Shown in pieces: positions 36,720-51,075 of a DNA stretch of 64,000 bases; position 1 is the first letter of the stretch, and each line of letters opens with the position of its first letter. Under the pieces are notes generated by a model. The model was not told the DNA's origin. It saw only the letters and a list, made by a program, of their open reading frames with translations, and did not search any database. The stretch spans positions 12,535,929 through 12,599,928 of the forward strand of contig JAQFVV010012400.1 in NCBI GenBank assembly GCA_028023455.1. Reading direction: 5' to 3'. The position numbers and the translations under genes are program-made. This stretch comes from Epiperipatus broadwayi (taxonomy: Eukaryota > Onychophora > Udeonychophora > Euonychophora > Peripatidae).

Positions 36720-39130
36720 TTACAATATATATATTTAGAATATAAAGAGAGTGTAATTAGAAGTAAAATGTGTGCTAAAGTTAAAACAAAGTATTATGAA
36801 GTTATGAATATTAAAGATTAAAATGTTGATAAGTAGTTCCAGATTAGAAAGTGATTACTCAAAAAAACAAAAACAACAATAATTATGTTCTAGAACATTC
36901 CACTATCAGTAAGAACATATAAAAGCTCACAGATAAGAGAAATTGACATCTAATCTGCACATTCACATTATTGGAGTTAGTTATGTCTGTATGAAGACAC
37001 AGAATGGCCAAGTATATAAAAAACACCAGAGTGACCCAGTGAATCACCCCACTGAAGATGCAAAAATGAACCAATGGACTATGCAAGCTACACTAGCCTT
37101 ATTATGCTTTAATTTACACCTTTATGGCCATACATTCATAAGTAGTAATTTTAATACTGAACTGTAATGTAAATTATAATGTATACTATGACTGTAGCAG
37201 TCATGATAGCTGTACACAGTAATAACCTTACTTAAGACAGCATAAGTATTTATGGGATTTGGGGCATTCTTGATAAATTTTTTATATTATTGTTGTTTAA
37301 TTTTCAGTTACAGTGTTGCTAAGTATTTTAGTTATTGCTTGTCTAAAATTACATTAAAAAATATCAAATATCATTGTAAATATATAAAATGGATAGTCTA
37401 AGTCTTAAACTGGACCCCATTAGATTGTAAAAGATCTTGAAAGAGACCACATGTGAGATGCATAAATAAAGTAAGAATGTTCATTGGTGTAACTAAATTA
37501 AACATGGTGAGATCTTTATTCTGTAGTAAATCAATAATGAAGGAAAACAGTGATAATTATTTACATATATTATGTTGAAAAAATATTTAATCTTAATTAC
37601 TACTTCATTCCATTTATTATGAATTCTCATCAAGCGTTGGTGGTCTAGTGGTTAGCATAGCTGCCTTCCAAGCTGCCTGGGTTCACTTTCCGGTCAATGC
37701 TTTGACATATAAAAAAAAACCCATTACATTTTAATAATATATGTGCATCATTTATTAACCTACACCTTCCCAATTTACATAATATATTTAAATCTTTTTT
37801 TCTGTTTTAGTGCATTCTTTTATCTCCCACCTTTTAGCACTAGCCTTAAATGTAATTAATCACTTTTCTATTATTAGCATAAATATATTTAATTTCAATG
37901 TTGATTTTATTTAAAAACCATATTAATTTTTTACTGCATAAAATTAATTTTTACAATATTTTTCCTTTTTAAATTATATTTTTATTATTATTTGTAACAA
38001 TCTCTAATAACTTGTATATCAAATTTTTATAGAGAGTTATGGAAACAATAAAAAATATATAAACTAATTAAATAAAATGTATAAATAAAAAGCAAAATAA
38101 CATTTGTCCACACAACATTTTAATATTTCGACCAGAGATTTGGCTTCCTTCAGAAAATACAGCTAATGAAAACTAGTCCTCTAGTTGAAATATTAAAATG
38201 CCTGAGTATACTAAAAATCATATAAATGCATTGAAATGTAATATCCATGTCATTCTTTTGCATATTTTATTTACTTCAAAGACACTCCTTCCATTTAAAA
38301 AATATTTTAGAACTTCTGTTTCCATTTATAAAGTGTAATCTTTCAAATATTTTAAATTTATTTTTATAATTTCTCAAATAAAATGATGTTTATACAAATT
38401 CATCTTATGTAGATTTATTTACCTTCTTAATATTTCCTCCATGCATATATTTTCATTTGTTTTATATTTTATCCATAGTTGTCAAAGATATGGCATATAC
38501 CATTATTTCCATAAGTAACACACCACACAGACATTTTTTTCTGTAATACTCTGGTCATGTCATATCTATTATAGTTAAGAGCGACAAATTATTTAAATCA
38601 TCCATTTTTTTCCAGATTTTATTATCAAATGTTTTACTTATTTTTATTCTACCATTTACTGGTACAAAGTATACTTACATGTATAGAGTGGAATAAAATA
38701 AAGCTGTATTAATGAATGAAATTAACTAATCTCTATTTTTTATTTATTGTTTTGCTTCTCCACAATTAATTAAAAGTTTATCCAGAAAAAAATAAAATTT
38801 TATTTGAAAGAAATACTTTTTTAATGTATGCTTTTGATAATAGACACAATTATATAAAGTTTCTAAACTGTATACTATAAAAAAATATTATTTATCTTTA
38901 TTTGGTAAAAAATTTAAAAAGTAAAAAAAAAAAAAATCTAAAAAGTAGTTTGTGATAAAAAAATGTAATGCAAAAATTCATTGAGAGTGTAAAAACAAGC
39001 TATGTCACATAGTAACATGCAGAATCAGAAATCTAAAATTGAAAAAAAAGAAAGAAATTATGCTGATAAAGAAAAATGGCAGTGATGAATGAGAGCTGTA
39101 TATATATAGCTGGGTCATTCACAATTAAAG
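36720..39130. repeat. Right copy of the duplicated block (partial)
   Basis: 36720..37190 matches 5865..6029 plus 9028..9320 on the left and 29080..29510 in the middle. It contains the uninterrupted ttctagaac target of the hAT element near 36886. It then joins directly to sequence matching 12280..14190. The ankyrin gene and its flank are absent on its left side. It carries a tRNA-like insert at 37634..37700 in place of about 150 bp. Confidence 0.78.
37634..37700 (+). pseudogene. tRNA-Gly(TCC)-like pseudogene
   Basis: The 67-nt sequence folds as a tRNA. The acceptor arm GCGTTGG pairs with TCAATGC (two wobbles). There is a D-arm with an A-box-like GTGGTCTAGTGGTTAGC, an anticodon loop CTTCCAA (anticodon TCC), and a T-arm with TTCACTT. 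The variable loop is missing entirely, the anticodon stem has a T-T mismatch and the B box is changed, so it is probably inactive. A run of A follows after ~10 nt, as in a retroposed tRNA. The homologous site in the left copy (about 12750) lacks it. Confidence 0.7.
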
Positions 39131-39330
39131 ATTAATTGTTATTAATAAAAAATTAACTTATGCAGTAGCATGAACGGAATCAGTTATTCACCAGCAATTT
39201 CTTTAGTTGCAGTAAAGAAATTAATGGCCTCAAGGCCTTTGAAAGCTTGGAGTGAGTAGAGGGGCTAGAAACTAAAATAAACAGAGTGGCTGATTCAAAC
39301 TCTGAGAAGGCTGCTATCGGTACAATTAAC

Positions 39331-40100
39331 AATATGAAAGCCTTCAAAAATATTGTTAAAATGTTATTCATGACAGGTAAAGGTAATATATGTCTGAGAT
39401 TGCTGAACTTTCCATTGTGAAAATGAAGCTCTGAACTACCAATATCTGCCTAATTCTAGTTTGCTGCCATTGTGAAATTAGTGAGTGAGAATTCTTTACA
39501 AAATCAACTACATCAAATCAAACTGTTATGGATTAATAGAAAATGGAGGTACCACTACTCAAGAACATCAAGCCATTATCATAAAACAAAGAGACATACA
39601 GAAAAAATGTATCTATAATTAAAAAAACCCACAGTATGAATTTATAATGAGATTTTCCTAATGAGTATTTACTTAATAAATAGACCTTTGCTAATCTTTT
39701 GACCTAAAATAATCTTAAGGATAATCTATTTTATATCTTGTAAAACACATTGGTAATTAATATTTTATCTTTGTACCATTACTAATTAATATTATAAATT
39801 AATGATTTATATTTGTGTAATTTATTTTAACTTGAATAAGAAAATAGTTCTGTTGTTAGTTAACAATTATTTATTGAAAGTGTTGTGGAAGGATAGCATA
39901 AATGAGATTGGAAAATGTGTATCTTTTATTATTAATTTGTTATTAAATTTTTTTAAACAAAAAAATAAACAGCTTCTTTGTGTTACTCTGTACTATTGAA
40001 TATCATTTAAATTGTACTGGTATGAATGACTTGGGGTTACAAATATGGGAAGATAGGAAACCATCATCATCTCCATTTAATAACTCATCAAATATAATAA
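39331..40100. other. Non-coding spacer
   Basis: No gene or element is recognised. The frame at 39802..39999 has no family resemblance and lies in AT-rich DNA. Confidence 0.35.
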
Positions 40101-40250
40101 ACCAGAGTAATCAATGGATGGAGGAAGGTTTGTGCATAAAATCCCTGTCTAGTGTTAGGGATTTTATGCTCAAACTTTTCTGCATCCATTGATTACTCTG
40201 GTTTGCATTGAGTGGCACTTCTATATGAAGAATTTTGCCTTGGTGTTAAA
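40101..40250. repeat. Small palindromic relative of the 1149..2114 foldback element
   Basis: ACCAGAGTAATCAATGGATG near the left end pairs with CATCCATTGATTACTCTGGT near 40183..40202. The loop carries TTTGTGCATAAAATCCCT and its inverse. These boxes, and the trailing GAGTGGCACT...TTTTGCCT, recur in the arms of the element at 1149..2114. This is probably a deletion derivative. Confidence 0.6.
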
Positions 40251-42904
40251 CAGCTTATGTAAGCATAATGAATGGTGATCATATGATGTTAATTCATTAA
40301 TACTTAAAAAAGAAAAAAAAATGCTGTTTTTAAAAGTAAATAACATTAGCTTCCATATTTCTGTATTTATTATTGTTATAGGCATACAGTTAGATAAGTT
40401 TTTTACTTAGCCTGAGATAATTTAATTATTTTATAGTTTTGTTTTTTTTTGAAGTTATTTTATAGTTATGAAAAGAAAATGATAAAAAATCAAGTCAGAT
40501 GTCACATGACCTGATAGTGTAACAAAGAAATAATGTTAACATTTGCATACTGATTGTCTTCTTGGATAACATCTTTCAAATTAGAAAACAGTGCCAACTG
40601 ATAAAAATCAAAACTATTACTTTTTCAATTTATTTAAACTTCTTCATATTTACTTTAGACAGCATGTATAGAGTTGATATTTCAGAGCACACAGCTAGAA
40701 GTTGTAATTGATCAAATATTGTAAAAATAGACTTAAAATGAGAATGGTAAGTGATTGTAATAGTTACTAATATCTATGCTCACCTCACTATATATACTTT
40801 ATAGAGATAAAAATAATTGTATCCAGTTACATACACTTCAGGATTGTCCCACTTATTTATTTATAATTATTGATAAAAAAAGATAGGACTAATCTTTTTC
40901 CAGTACCTTACTGAATTCAAGGTTATATTGATAACAAAAAAAGTAAATGATTGAATCCACAGTATAAATGGATATTTTCAATTTTAGCCCAAGGAAAAAG
41001 ATGCAGAAATTATTTTAATTTTATTTCATTTTTCTATTTTTAATTTATTTGGAGAAAGAATAAGTAAGATATCAAAACAAAACAAAACAGTATGACCCTA
41101 TTATGCATGGAACAAAAAGCATTAAATAACATCAATACTTTGAAAGTAATTGATGAATTCGCTAGAGAAAAATCCAGGAAAAGTTTACTCAACCTTTACT
41201 CCAATGTAAATATACATACGTACATATATATAACATTTTATTAATTTGTGATAACTTTTATTTAAATGCTTTTTTTGTGCCTGATACTATAAAGAGAAAT
41301 ATATTGTAATATTTTGAAATAAAATGTATGATTAGTTTTTTGATATATTAAAGTTTTTGGTTACTTTTTAGTAGCATTTTTATTGATTCATATGGTTAAT
41401 TGTATAATATATTATATGAAATTCGAGCGAGCCTAATGGCAAAATAAAAAGTTCATTCAATAAGTTTGAGTTGAGTTTTTTAATTTTATTTAAAATTACT
41501 CAGCTCAAAATAGATTCTGGAATCATTATCTCTTACTTTGACAATTTAATAACATGCAAAAATGCGCAGGGAAAAACATATTTTTCTTTATAGGGGTTTT
41601 GGTAAATTTTATCACCAAGAGATTTCAGTGGCTTAATATGGTCCCCCTTTAGATAATTTATTTTAAACCTGTTAAATACACACAACACATTGCAACATGT
41701 AAACTTCATATGACATTGCAGATTTTACTGAAACAGCACTAATTTTAATTTTTTTCCAAATTATTATAAAGTGAAGTATTTGTCTATACTTGTTTATTTA
41801 AAAATTTTTTTTTACTGAACTTAAAATAAATAAATAAATTATAAAAACTATAAAAATGTATGTATGAAAAAAAAAGATAAATATACAATAGCTTTAAATA
41901 TCTCTAAATGTGTAAAAATCCATTTTAACAGTTCCATGATTATATTTTATTTATATACATCTCTATTCAAAATAAATTTCTCATATTCTCTGCCAAAAGT
42001 ATCAGTAAATGATTTTATTTTCCAGCTAGAAGTGACCAAAGCAATATTATAGATGTATATCACTTATTTATAATTGTTAAGTAATTTTTAGATATCCAAA
42101 AACAAGTATAGTTTCCTCTCAACAATGCTTTAAACTTTTTTCTTCTGAATAAAATTTAAATTTAATACTTTTACTAAGATTCTAATGAGTAATCTATACA
42201 TTTTGTTGATATATTTGAAAGCTTAAATTTATGCAATTTTATGTTAAAATGTGATTAGATTTATGATCCTTTAAATCACATGCACTTTTTAAACTTATCA
42301 ATTTGATTGTTTTTGATTGTTTCATAGGAACATAGTCTATAGCAAACTTCATGGTTTTTGCAAAAGTGTCAATAGGTCTCTAAATCTTTTAAGATTGGTC
42401 CTAATTATATATATATATAGTAATGGAACAGGATTTATCTGGGATGAAAATAGGTCAACTGGGTCATCACAATGAATAAGAGTCTATTATTAATCCCTGT
42501 ACCTATATACCTAAATAAACTTTAATTTCATTCTTAGGAGAGGAAAAGTTAGTGATCTAATAAATATTAAAATATATACCTAAATTCAACTCATCCTTAC
42601 CTTCTTTCATTTTCATTATTCCCAATTTTCAAACTCATGGAGAATCTACATGATTATTTTAGTTCAGGGTATATTAATATATCTTAAAATAGAGGTAAGC
42701 ATGCACATGTGTAGGTGTTTAATGGTAGGTATGGATATATAAAAATATGTGTAAGTGTGCAAAAATATACAAATGTAAGAAGATATTACCAATTGAAAAG
42801 TGAATTTAGAGTAATACAATAGTTTTTTTAATTTAAACATTATTTAACAAATATATTTACAATAGGCAACATTTTTAATAAAGAAAATTTATAAAAAACT
42901 ATAA
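40251..42904. other. Non-coding AT-rich stretch
   Basis: No coding family, RNA gene or element boundary is recognised. It contains simple TA runs (near 42405..42420) and many poly-T and poly-A tracts. Confidence 0.35.
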
Positions 42905-43010
42905 AACATTTAGTCAACATAAGAGTCATAGATCACATGACCCAATTCTCTTAAGCTTGTAAGATATAAAAAATGAGCATTGCCAATTGCTCAACAAGCT
43001 TTGACATCTA
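42905..43010. repeat. Dispersed repeat shared with 11790..11880
   Basis: ATAAGAGTCATAGATCACAT and the following ~80 bp, including CTTAAGCTTGTAAG and ATTGCCAATTGCTC, match the central part of the direct-repeat element at 11625..12242. Only this piece is present here. Confidence 0.6.
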
Positions 43011-43547
43011 TGGTTACTCTTTGCTTATAATTGATTCCAATTATTATTCCAAACCCTTATTCTCTACAAAGAATAGCCATTAGATGTCCATGTTAACATA
43101 AATGAAATTTATATTATATTTATGATTGTCTCAATCACCCTTGTTCACTCTATTATTTTTTGGAAATTATAATTCATTTTATTTTCATTAACTTGATATA
43201 TTAAATTCTTATCTGTCATAGTAATGATATGAGATACCCCTGTTATATATTGTAGTCATGATACAAACAAGACAGACCATTTATGGTAGAAATAGTCAAG
43301 TATACCAAAAATATTTAACAAAAATATTATAAATAAACAAAGAAACATATATACAGTGCAGTTGTACTAATGTTTGGAATAAATATGTATTAGGTAGAAT
43401 CTTACCTTTTCCCTTTGATGATGATTAGATTTGTACACAAATAAGTGCTCATCATAATCTATATTTTATTTTACTTACAATAATATTTATCCATTATGTT
43501 ACATATTAACACCTATTTTACCCTTTTGCATTCATATTAAAGGAAAG

Positions 43548-43621
43548 GGTAGTTGTTCCCACCATGTCATGCAGCCAGCAGTATTATCTAGTGGCCACAT
43601 GTCACAGTCAGAACAACTACC
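43548..43621. repeat. Small hairpin with 11-bp perfect arms
   Basis: GGTAGTTGTTC (43548..43558) and GAACAACTACC (43611..43621) pair perfectly. The inner part is less AT-rich than the surroundings and pairs weakly (ccatgt with acatgt). It could be the relic of a tiny inverted-repeat element. An RNA hairpin role cannot be supported from the sequence. Confidence 0.4.
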
Positions 43622-46390
43622 AAAGAAAAATATGAACAAAAACATTTATACAAAATAAACAAACATCTGAAATGTAATTTTAAAAGTTCATAAGAAAAAA
43701 TGTCTTACTGTATCATTCTGGTAATCCTCATTAATCCATTTTGGGTATAGATAATAAATTGTGAAAGTTCTAGAACATCTATTAAGTAACTTATCCTTTG
43801 TATCCTTCTAAATTTTGCTTTAAAGTGTGTAGTTGTCCTATCTATTTCCTAAAAGTAAACTTGATGTTTTATGGCACAGATGTTAAATGATTGGTCAATT
43901 TTCTCCAGTTCTGACAATGATAGCTTCATGAGTGATGACTTTTTTTCTCCAGTGTTGCTTTTGCACTTAGCAATGCATGTTTGTGTGTATTGTTATTTCT
44001 ATCCTTTTTTACTAAATTATTGTGAGTGAATTAAAAGCAATATTTCTTGTACTGTTAAATATCCTCAATTCCAGATACTGTGATCTATGATTTTGCATTA
44101 TAGACACTTGAGAAATTTGAATAATCTGAAATTATTTCGAAGATTTCAGTTTTGAATTCATCTGTTGGCTAGTTTTAATTGTATATGCTTGTCCTTGCTT
44201 TCTCGAATATTCAGATATTGGTTTTTATAATTATTTCAACTCAGTGGTAACTGGTGTTTCTATTTGAATTATAAATTTGAATTCTCCGACCCAAATTTTG
44301 CAGGTTATTCAGCTGATGAGAAATTTGATCTCTTTTTGAAAAAAAGCTTGTTGTTTTTTGGCAGTTCATGATTATCATTGACATCCATTGTTGATGTTAT
44401 TATTCGTGATTATTATATATAGATAATATATTAATAATAACAATTTTTTTATTTGTTATTTCTTTCTTTTAATATAAATTTTCATTTCTTGTTTGTGTTT
44501 ACTTTATCAGATCACATTTCTTAAATATTACTAAAGGTTAGGTGTCATGTATGTGTTTTATAATTTAATTGAGACACATATTTATAGTTTGATTAAGATG
44601 TGATTTAAATGTGTATCATAACTAATGGTTTGTCAATTATAGTGTTTTATTTTTATTAAAATAGTGATTAATAAAGAACATCAATATATTAGGTCTTGAA
44701 TTCAAATTAAGCCAAAAAGGGCATGATAATGAAATTGAAGGAATGTAAGTGCCACACCTTATAATATATATATTTATATATTGATGAATAATTAATACAT
44801 CTAATATACACAAAATAATGATAAGAGTATTACTGTGATAATGTGTATAGGAATGGAGGTTCATTCATAACATTCATTTACTATTTTATACATAATCCTA
44901 CATCATTTTGTTTACAAATGGATAGTGGCAATTTCTATGTGCTGAATTTATTTGTGTGTAAAAAATGTTGCGGTCACAGTTATATGACTTTAAGATTGAT
45001 TCATTGCTATAAAAATAATGCAAATACTATATAATAGGGAAATTTATGTGTATGACCAATTAAGTCTAAAAATATTGCCAATAGTTAACTTTGTGAGAAT
45101 TTTTTACTTGATGCATTTCTGCAATATACAGTTATAAGAAAAATTAGAGAAAACATTGCATCAAGTACAAATTATAATCCACATAGGAAGTAATGGCCTA
45201 TTTTCAATATGGAGTTGTAGAAATGAAAGATGTAATGAAATGTGAGTAAAACATTTTATAGCTGAAATTACTGCAGATTTATTTATAATGTCAATATTTA
45301 GCTATATAAAATAATCTATATGCTAAATAATGATTAATTTTAACATGTTGATTATTAATTAAATATTACAAAAAGTATTTGCATATGCAGTATATCAATA
45401 AAGATTTTCCAGCTGTCTTAAACTTTAAAGCATTTCAAATGCATCTAAAGATTATATTTTTTGATTAAAATTTGACTCACAGACTTAAGATCAACAGCAA
45501 TATAAAAATAGATAATACATAATTTAATTAAAATATGATTTAAATATCGGACTTTTATACTGCCATTATTAAATACTTTGTAATTTTTAAGTAGACTTGC
45601 AATTCAAGACTAAACAAACATATACTATAGACTTTTTTAAAATATCATCTTGGTCTTAAACTTATTTTTCAAAAAAATTATGAGATACTTTATTTTATAA
45701 TATGACAACAACTAAAATTTGAACCCTTTCACAAAGTGTAAAATGTATATAAATGTTTCTGTGGATCAAAATATGTATATACACATCATATAAATTATAT
45801 ATATTTTTGGAAAATGAAAATTGTCATTTAAAATTAAATTTTGAAATTTATATTTTTTTTAAAAAGAAAAGATGGTGCAACTTTTTTTTCAAATTTATTT
45901 TTATAAAAAGCATTATGCCATTAGCCACATGTAATTACTTTAGCAATTATTAATTAGTACTGGTAATTACATCAGAATTGTTTTAGGGGTTAAGTAGTAC
46001 ATGGAATATTAATAAACAATAAAATGAAGTTGTAAACTTTTTTCTCTTGTGTTAATTTGAACTTCTCTCTAAAGGGAATAAGAGGTTAGACCAATGATTA
46101 AAAATAATGATAATCAAAGAATATCCATCGATGTTAAATTAAATTATTTATATGTTATAAATTTCATTACTAAGTTTGTACTTACTGTAAATAAACTTGG
46201 TAAATGTATATATTTTTAAAACAAAGACAACCATTTGTATTTATCTATATTCATTTTTCAATTTGATCTACCAGGAATGAGATTGAAGTGTTTGTGGGTA
46301 TATATGTGCAGAGATCCTACATAGACTCTCCGATCTACTATGATAACCTAGCTAATATATTATCATACTACGTAAAAAATTGTTTCATTA
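43622..46390. other. Non-coding AT-rich stretch
   Basis: No recognisable gene, RNA or repeat. Several short frames (44637..44864, 44843..45034, 45753..45953) show no conserved motifs and have the AT-rich composition of non-coding DNA. Confidence 0.35.
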
Positions 46391-46680
46391 CAATTTATAT
46401 ATATATATAATCATCAAAACCAGCCAAACACTTAGACTATCCCATATCGACAACAATAAAAAACACAACCTATTGTCAATGCAACCTCCTTTGAACAATA
46501 AAGATGGGATTCCATTTAGAATTTCACCTTTATTGTTAAAAGTTTGCCTTGACAATAGGTTGAGATTGTTGATTTTTATTGATATGGGATTATCTATATG
46601 TTGGCTGGTTTTAATGAGTACTTATAAACCTCTTAGCCTTGAGCATTATTACACTCAATATATATATATATATTGTATCG
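46391..46680. mobile_element. MITE-like inverted repeat element
   Basis: The left arm (about 46411..46497, with CATCAAAACCAGCCAAACA and CCTATTGTCAATGCAA) is the reverse complement of the right arm (about 46533..46616, read inward). The loop is short and TATATA tracts lie at both outer edges. No protein is encoded; the frame at 46380..46691 crosses the element by chance. The insertion site falls in TA-rich DNA, so the target duplication cannot be defined. Confidence 0.65.
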
Positions 46681-48261
46681 CTATTGAATAGCATTACATG
46701 TTTCATAATTTTTTTAAAAAATAATTTTATTAGGTTTAAGATTTTTAAAATGAAAGTTTGCAAAAATAAAAGTACTGCATTATATTTTTCTTTTAGAATA
46801 AAACTTCTTAGCAAGTGAGGCGGGGGGGGGATCTTTCCATTTTCTCTCACTTTGTAAATAAAAATTTTTATAATGTATAAAATAAGTAAATGTGAAATCA
46901 GACTAAAAATTTAGTCTGAAAAATAAAATGTTTGTAAAACTTTGAAAAATGTAATTAATCAGTTTGTAAGATTACTGATTAAATTGTATTAATTAAGAAA
47001 AACTAAACTATCTTATCAAGATTATTTAGATAAATCTGAATGGATTAAGATTAAGGCAAATGTAACAATCAATTACTTAAAAAAACATAAAATTAATTAA
47101 AAGACAGATTTCAAGTTAAGATCAAAATTAAAATAATAGTAAGAAATTAAAACAAAATAGGAGAGTAAAAAGTATATAAAGTTGCTCTCTCTATTGTTAT
47201 AATACAGTCTGGTCTGCATTTTGTGATCAAGTTATTCCAGTCATCAATTTGTTATTAGTCTGGAATTTGGGTTCTTTCTACAAAATGCAGAATATTCGGA
47301 AATTGTAAATGCAGTAGTAAGCCAATCATTACTGCTGTGGTCAACATTAATGGAGAGGCTGCATAAGCCACAGAAGTGCCTGACAGGATTTCATGCCCCA
47401 AGCCCTCAGTCATCAACTATTCTGCTGAATTGGGACCTAGAATCAATGCCGAGCTTATGAAGTTAAAGCTGCTGCAGACCCCCTTTCTCTCATTATTTGA
47501 CATAAACCAGGAAGGAAAGTCATGAAGTGATTGATGGAGGAACAAAAGGCCAACTGGTTGGAAAGCAAAACCATTAGACAATACACACAAAATAAAACCT
47601 GGGTAAATGTACTTTTAAGTAGCTATGTACACACTTAATTTTAAATGGAATGAACTTTAATTAATGGACTATTATAACAATTAAGCCTAAAGTCATTCAT
47701 ATTTTTCTTATGTAAAATTTATTTTGTTTTATATTAAATATATGTATGCTTAAATAATTAAATATTAATGTTTGCCTTAATTGTTATTTTGTCTATTTTC
47801 TCTTTCTTTCTTGTGACTCTGTCACCAGTAAATTAGTGTAGAGTTATTTTATGTGTTAAGTAAATATGCTGGACCCTGAGACAGAGTGTGAACTAGTCAT
47901 GGAATATTTCAAGTGCTGCATTGTGTTTACCTGTTGTCCAAGCATGCTAATTATAAATTGTGATTAACTGGCACCTGAGGTTTTACCTCAAAATAAATAA
48001 AAATGCTTTGGGTGGCAAGGATTTGAATCTAGCAGGAGGTGGGCCATGATGTAAATGTGATCAAGTTATGCTTTCATAGCTTAATCTGAATGTGAGTATC
48101 ATTGATGGTCCTGCTGTCGATGGTATTCTCCTCTCTGCTTGAAGGATAGGTCCATTCACATATTAAAAATTATAAAATTTAAAATTATGTATTATGTTAA
48201 ATAAGGTTAAAACCCAATTAAACATATTTTATTAAATGGACCCAGTTATATATATATATAT

Positions 48262-50431
48262 TGTAACAGACTGTAAAATGTACCGGGCGTCTACAGGGTA
48301 AGATAATTAATTGATGCCCCAAATGTTTGGGTTGCCAAAATATGTAATGGACTGTAAAACCTTTTAGGATAGTACACCCAGAGCCTTCTCTACTTACAGG
48401 TCCTATTACTACTCGGGGTTCTAACTCAGTGTAGACATTAGCCTTTAACTCTGCTCAAGGATGGAATTAAATAGGATGGCAATAATGTGACCTCTATATA
48501 GATCCTTAATGGCTATTGCTAATAATAAATTAAAATCTGTATGCATGTATAATAGCTATACTGGTGAGTGAAGTATGAATGATGCTTGACAATCTAGAGA
48601 CCAGAGAAACAAAGGTTTTAACTTCAAACAATAAACATTTATTAATAGATCATGCTTATAGTTATAATATTTATAAATCAACAGAATATATACATGATTA
48701 TTATAAAACATTAATTTATCCCTACAACAATATGACTAGCTGTAATTCAAATATTAAAATATGGGTTGAAATAAGAATTATAAAATTTAGTGCATAATTT
48801 ACAATAATGTATTAATTATTTTGAATATAAAATTATATTATTAATGTACGATTATCATTCTGTTTACGTCCTTTAAATGTACCTCAAGGTTATGTCCATG
48901 AATTGCTAATTTGTGTTTTGTATAGTTAAGAAAATATTATATATATTTAATTATTAATTAGTTTGATTTTATCGTATTAATTATTTAATAAATGTAAATA
49001 TTTAAAATCTTACCTTTTGTTTCAGTCATTGTCCAGTTTTAAACCTTCCATTATGATAATATTTTATTTACAAACATATATAATATATTGATGTATAGTT
49101 TGAGTTGTGCATCTCTCTCACCCTATAAAAATCTAAATAAATGGGTTCTTTTGGTTTTTTTTTTTTAAAAAAAAGATTTGCTACACTTGAATAAAAGAGT
49201 GAGAAAAATTCACAACCCAACTCTCAGTATACATTTTAAAAAAAAAAAAATATTTGAAACATAAAATATAATGAAATTTTGGAATTCCTTAAAACAATAG
49301 CACATTAAATTTTTAAGAGCAGCTTCTGTATTCTTAGCAGATAATGTCTTTCTTTCCTTCATGTATATTAAATCATGTTGACATTCTAAGCATTACAATT
49401 CCCATGACGAAATTGAATCCCTCGGTGTTTGATTTTAAAGCCATGCATTTCCATTCCATAACAAGATTTTTCCACGTTGATTTAAACAATATATACCAAT
49501 AAATATGATCCTCCATCACACGTCAATGACACCAAGAGGATAGAAAAATCCCCTGACACTCAATTAGCAAAAGTGCATTTTTAGATTTTATTTACACAAT
49601 ATAAATTATTAAATATGAATCCTTTTTTTAAAGCTTACGTTATATTATAAGGCGAACGCTATTTCTATGCAGTTTTATTTATATATGTATGAAACGTATG
49701 ATAAAGATTTTACTTTTAAAATAATGTTAATAAAGTTCTATTTCATCATTAGTTGATTTTATTTTATCCCAGAAACATTTGATAGCAATTATATTTTTTA
49801 ACAATGTTAAATAACTATGATGCTCTTAGCATTTATTTGAACGAACGAAAGTTCATCGATTAAATAATGTTTTTTTTTCTTTTTAAAACATTTTACACTT
49901 ATCAATAATAAAATTCCAAATATTAAATAGTTTAATATTAATAAAGAAAGGAAATCCTAATATAATAATTAAAATATTCTTTACAACTTTACTTTCATGC
50001 ACTTCAGTTGAACAAGAAAAACCAACAACAACTAAAAAAAAAAAAATCTGTTGCTTAGATATTTTTCCACGTTCCCAAAATCAACAAAGGTTTACTCTTT
50101 TTTTTCCTCTTTTAAACAAAAGAAACGTGGTTACTAGAATTTAATGTTAAATATTCTTTTTTTTATTTTGTCACGTCATGATTTAAAATCTACATTCATG
50201 TATATATATGTATATATTTTATTTTACATTTAATAAAAAAAATAAATGTGTTCATTCCTTCATGAATATATGGTTATGTTTGTGTGTATATATATGTGTA
50301 TATGTCTCCAAATATCTAAAAAAAAAATTAGGTTTTAAAAATTGGCTGTTTATTTAATCTTTATACATTTTTATCCTAAAACATCAGTTACTTATTATTA
50401 TTTTTTTATAAGAATTGGACATCACCTTACA
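48262..50431 (-). repeat. Long terminal repeat (3' LTR in element orientation)
   Basis: Plus-strand ends are TGTAACAG and CTTACA (TG...CA). It pairs with 54108..56275 over its whole length, with only a handful of substitutions and a few small indels by eye. The 72-codon frame at 48579..48797 appears identically in the other LTR simply because the LTRs are copies. Confidence 0.92.
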
Positions 50432-50445
50432 TTTCCCCTACCCTT
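50432..50445 (-). other. Polypurine tract
   Basis: On the minus strand the bases directly before the 3' LTR read AAGGGTAGGGGAAA, 13 of 14 purines, abutting the LTR. It would prime plus-strand DNA synthesis, and it fixes the element's orientation. Confidence 0.7.
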
Positions 50446-51075
50446 AGAAGGTTAAAATTTAGACCATTGTCAAAATTTTAGCACCTAAACAAAGGTTTGG
50501 ATGGTTATTGTGTTGGATAATTTTATTCTTTTTAAATAGGGAGAGTTCTAATGCTGTCATACTTATTTTAATTTACCCATCAATATACATTTGCTTTTTT
50601 TTATATTACTCATTTTTGGTTAGACTCCTATCCTTATCTCTTTCATCTTAACATTGAATTACTGTCATCATTAACATTGTTTCTATTATCATTTCTAGAA
50701 TTACTAACTATATGACGGTTGAATAGTCTGAATTTGACTGGTTAAGTGTCTCTGTTCCAGAAGGCACATATTTGAGTTTGTCAGCCTATATCCTGCTCCC
50801 TAGGAGTCTTATTGGATTTTTATAAGGTCTGAACAAAATATGGGATTCCCACATTCTATGGGTTAATTCCCACATCTCAGCCAATTCTAAGATACCTCAA
50901 TAAAATGTTTCAACATTAATTTGAATGCATCCTCATCACATCTACCTACTCTAGCTATTTACTTATGAACAATGATGTCTTTCTCATTACAATACACTTG
51001 CATATACCCATTTACATTTTTTTTTATAAACTTCACTTTCATCTACTTTAATCATGGTCATCTGTTTACAAATAA

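Noticed and set aside
36943-37167. 74-codon frame ending FNTEL
   Set aside because: The ending is partly shared by the paralogous blocks, but the rest is not kept open there and no family is recognised.
48579-48797. 72-codon frame conserved identically at 54429..54647
   Set aside because: The identity comes from the two LTRs being recent copies of each other; the composition is that of non-coding DNA.
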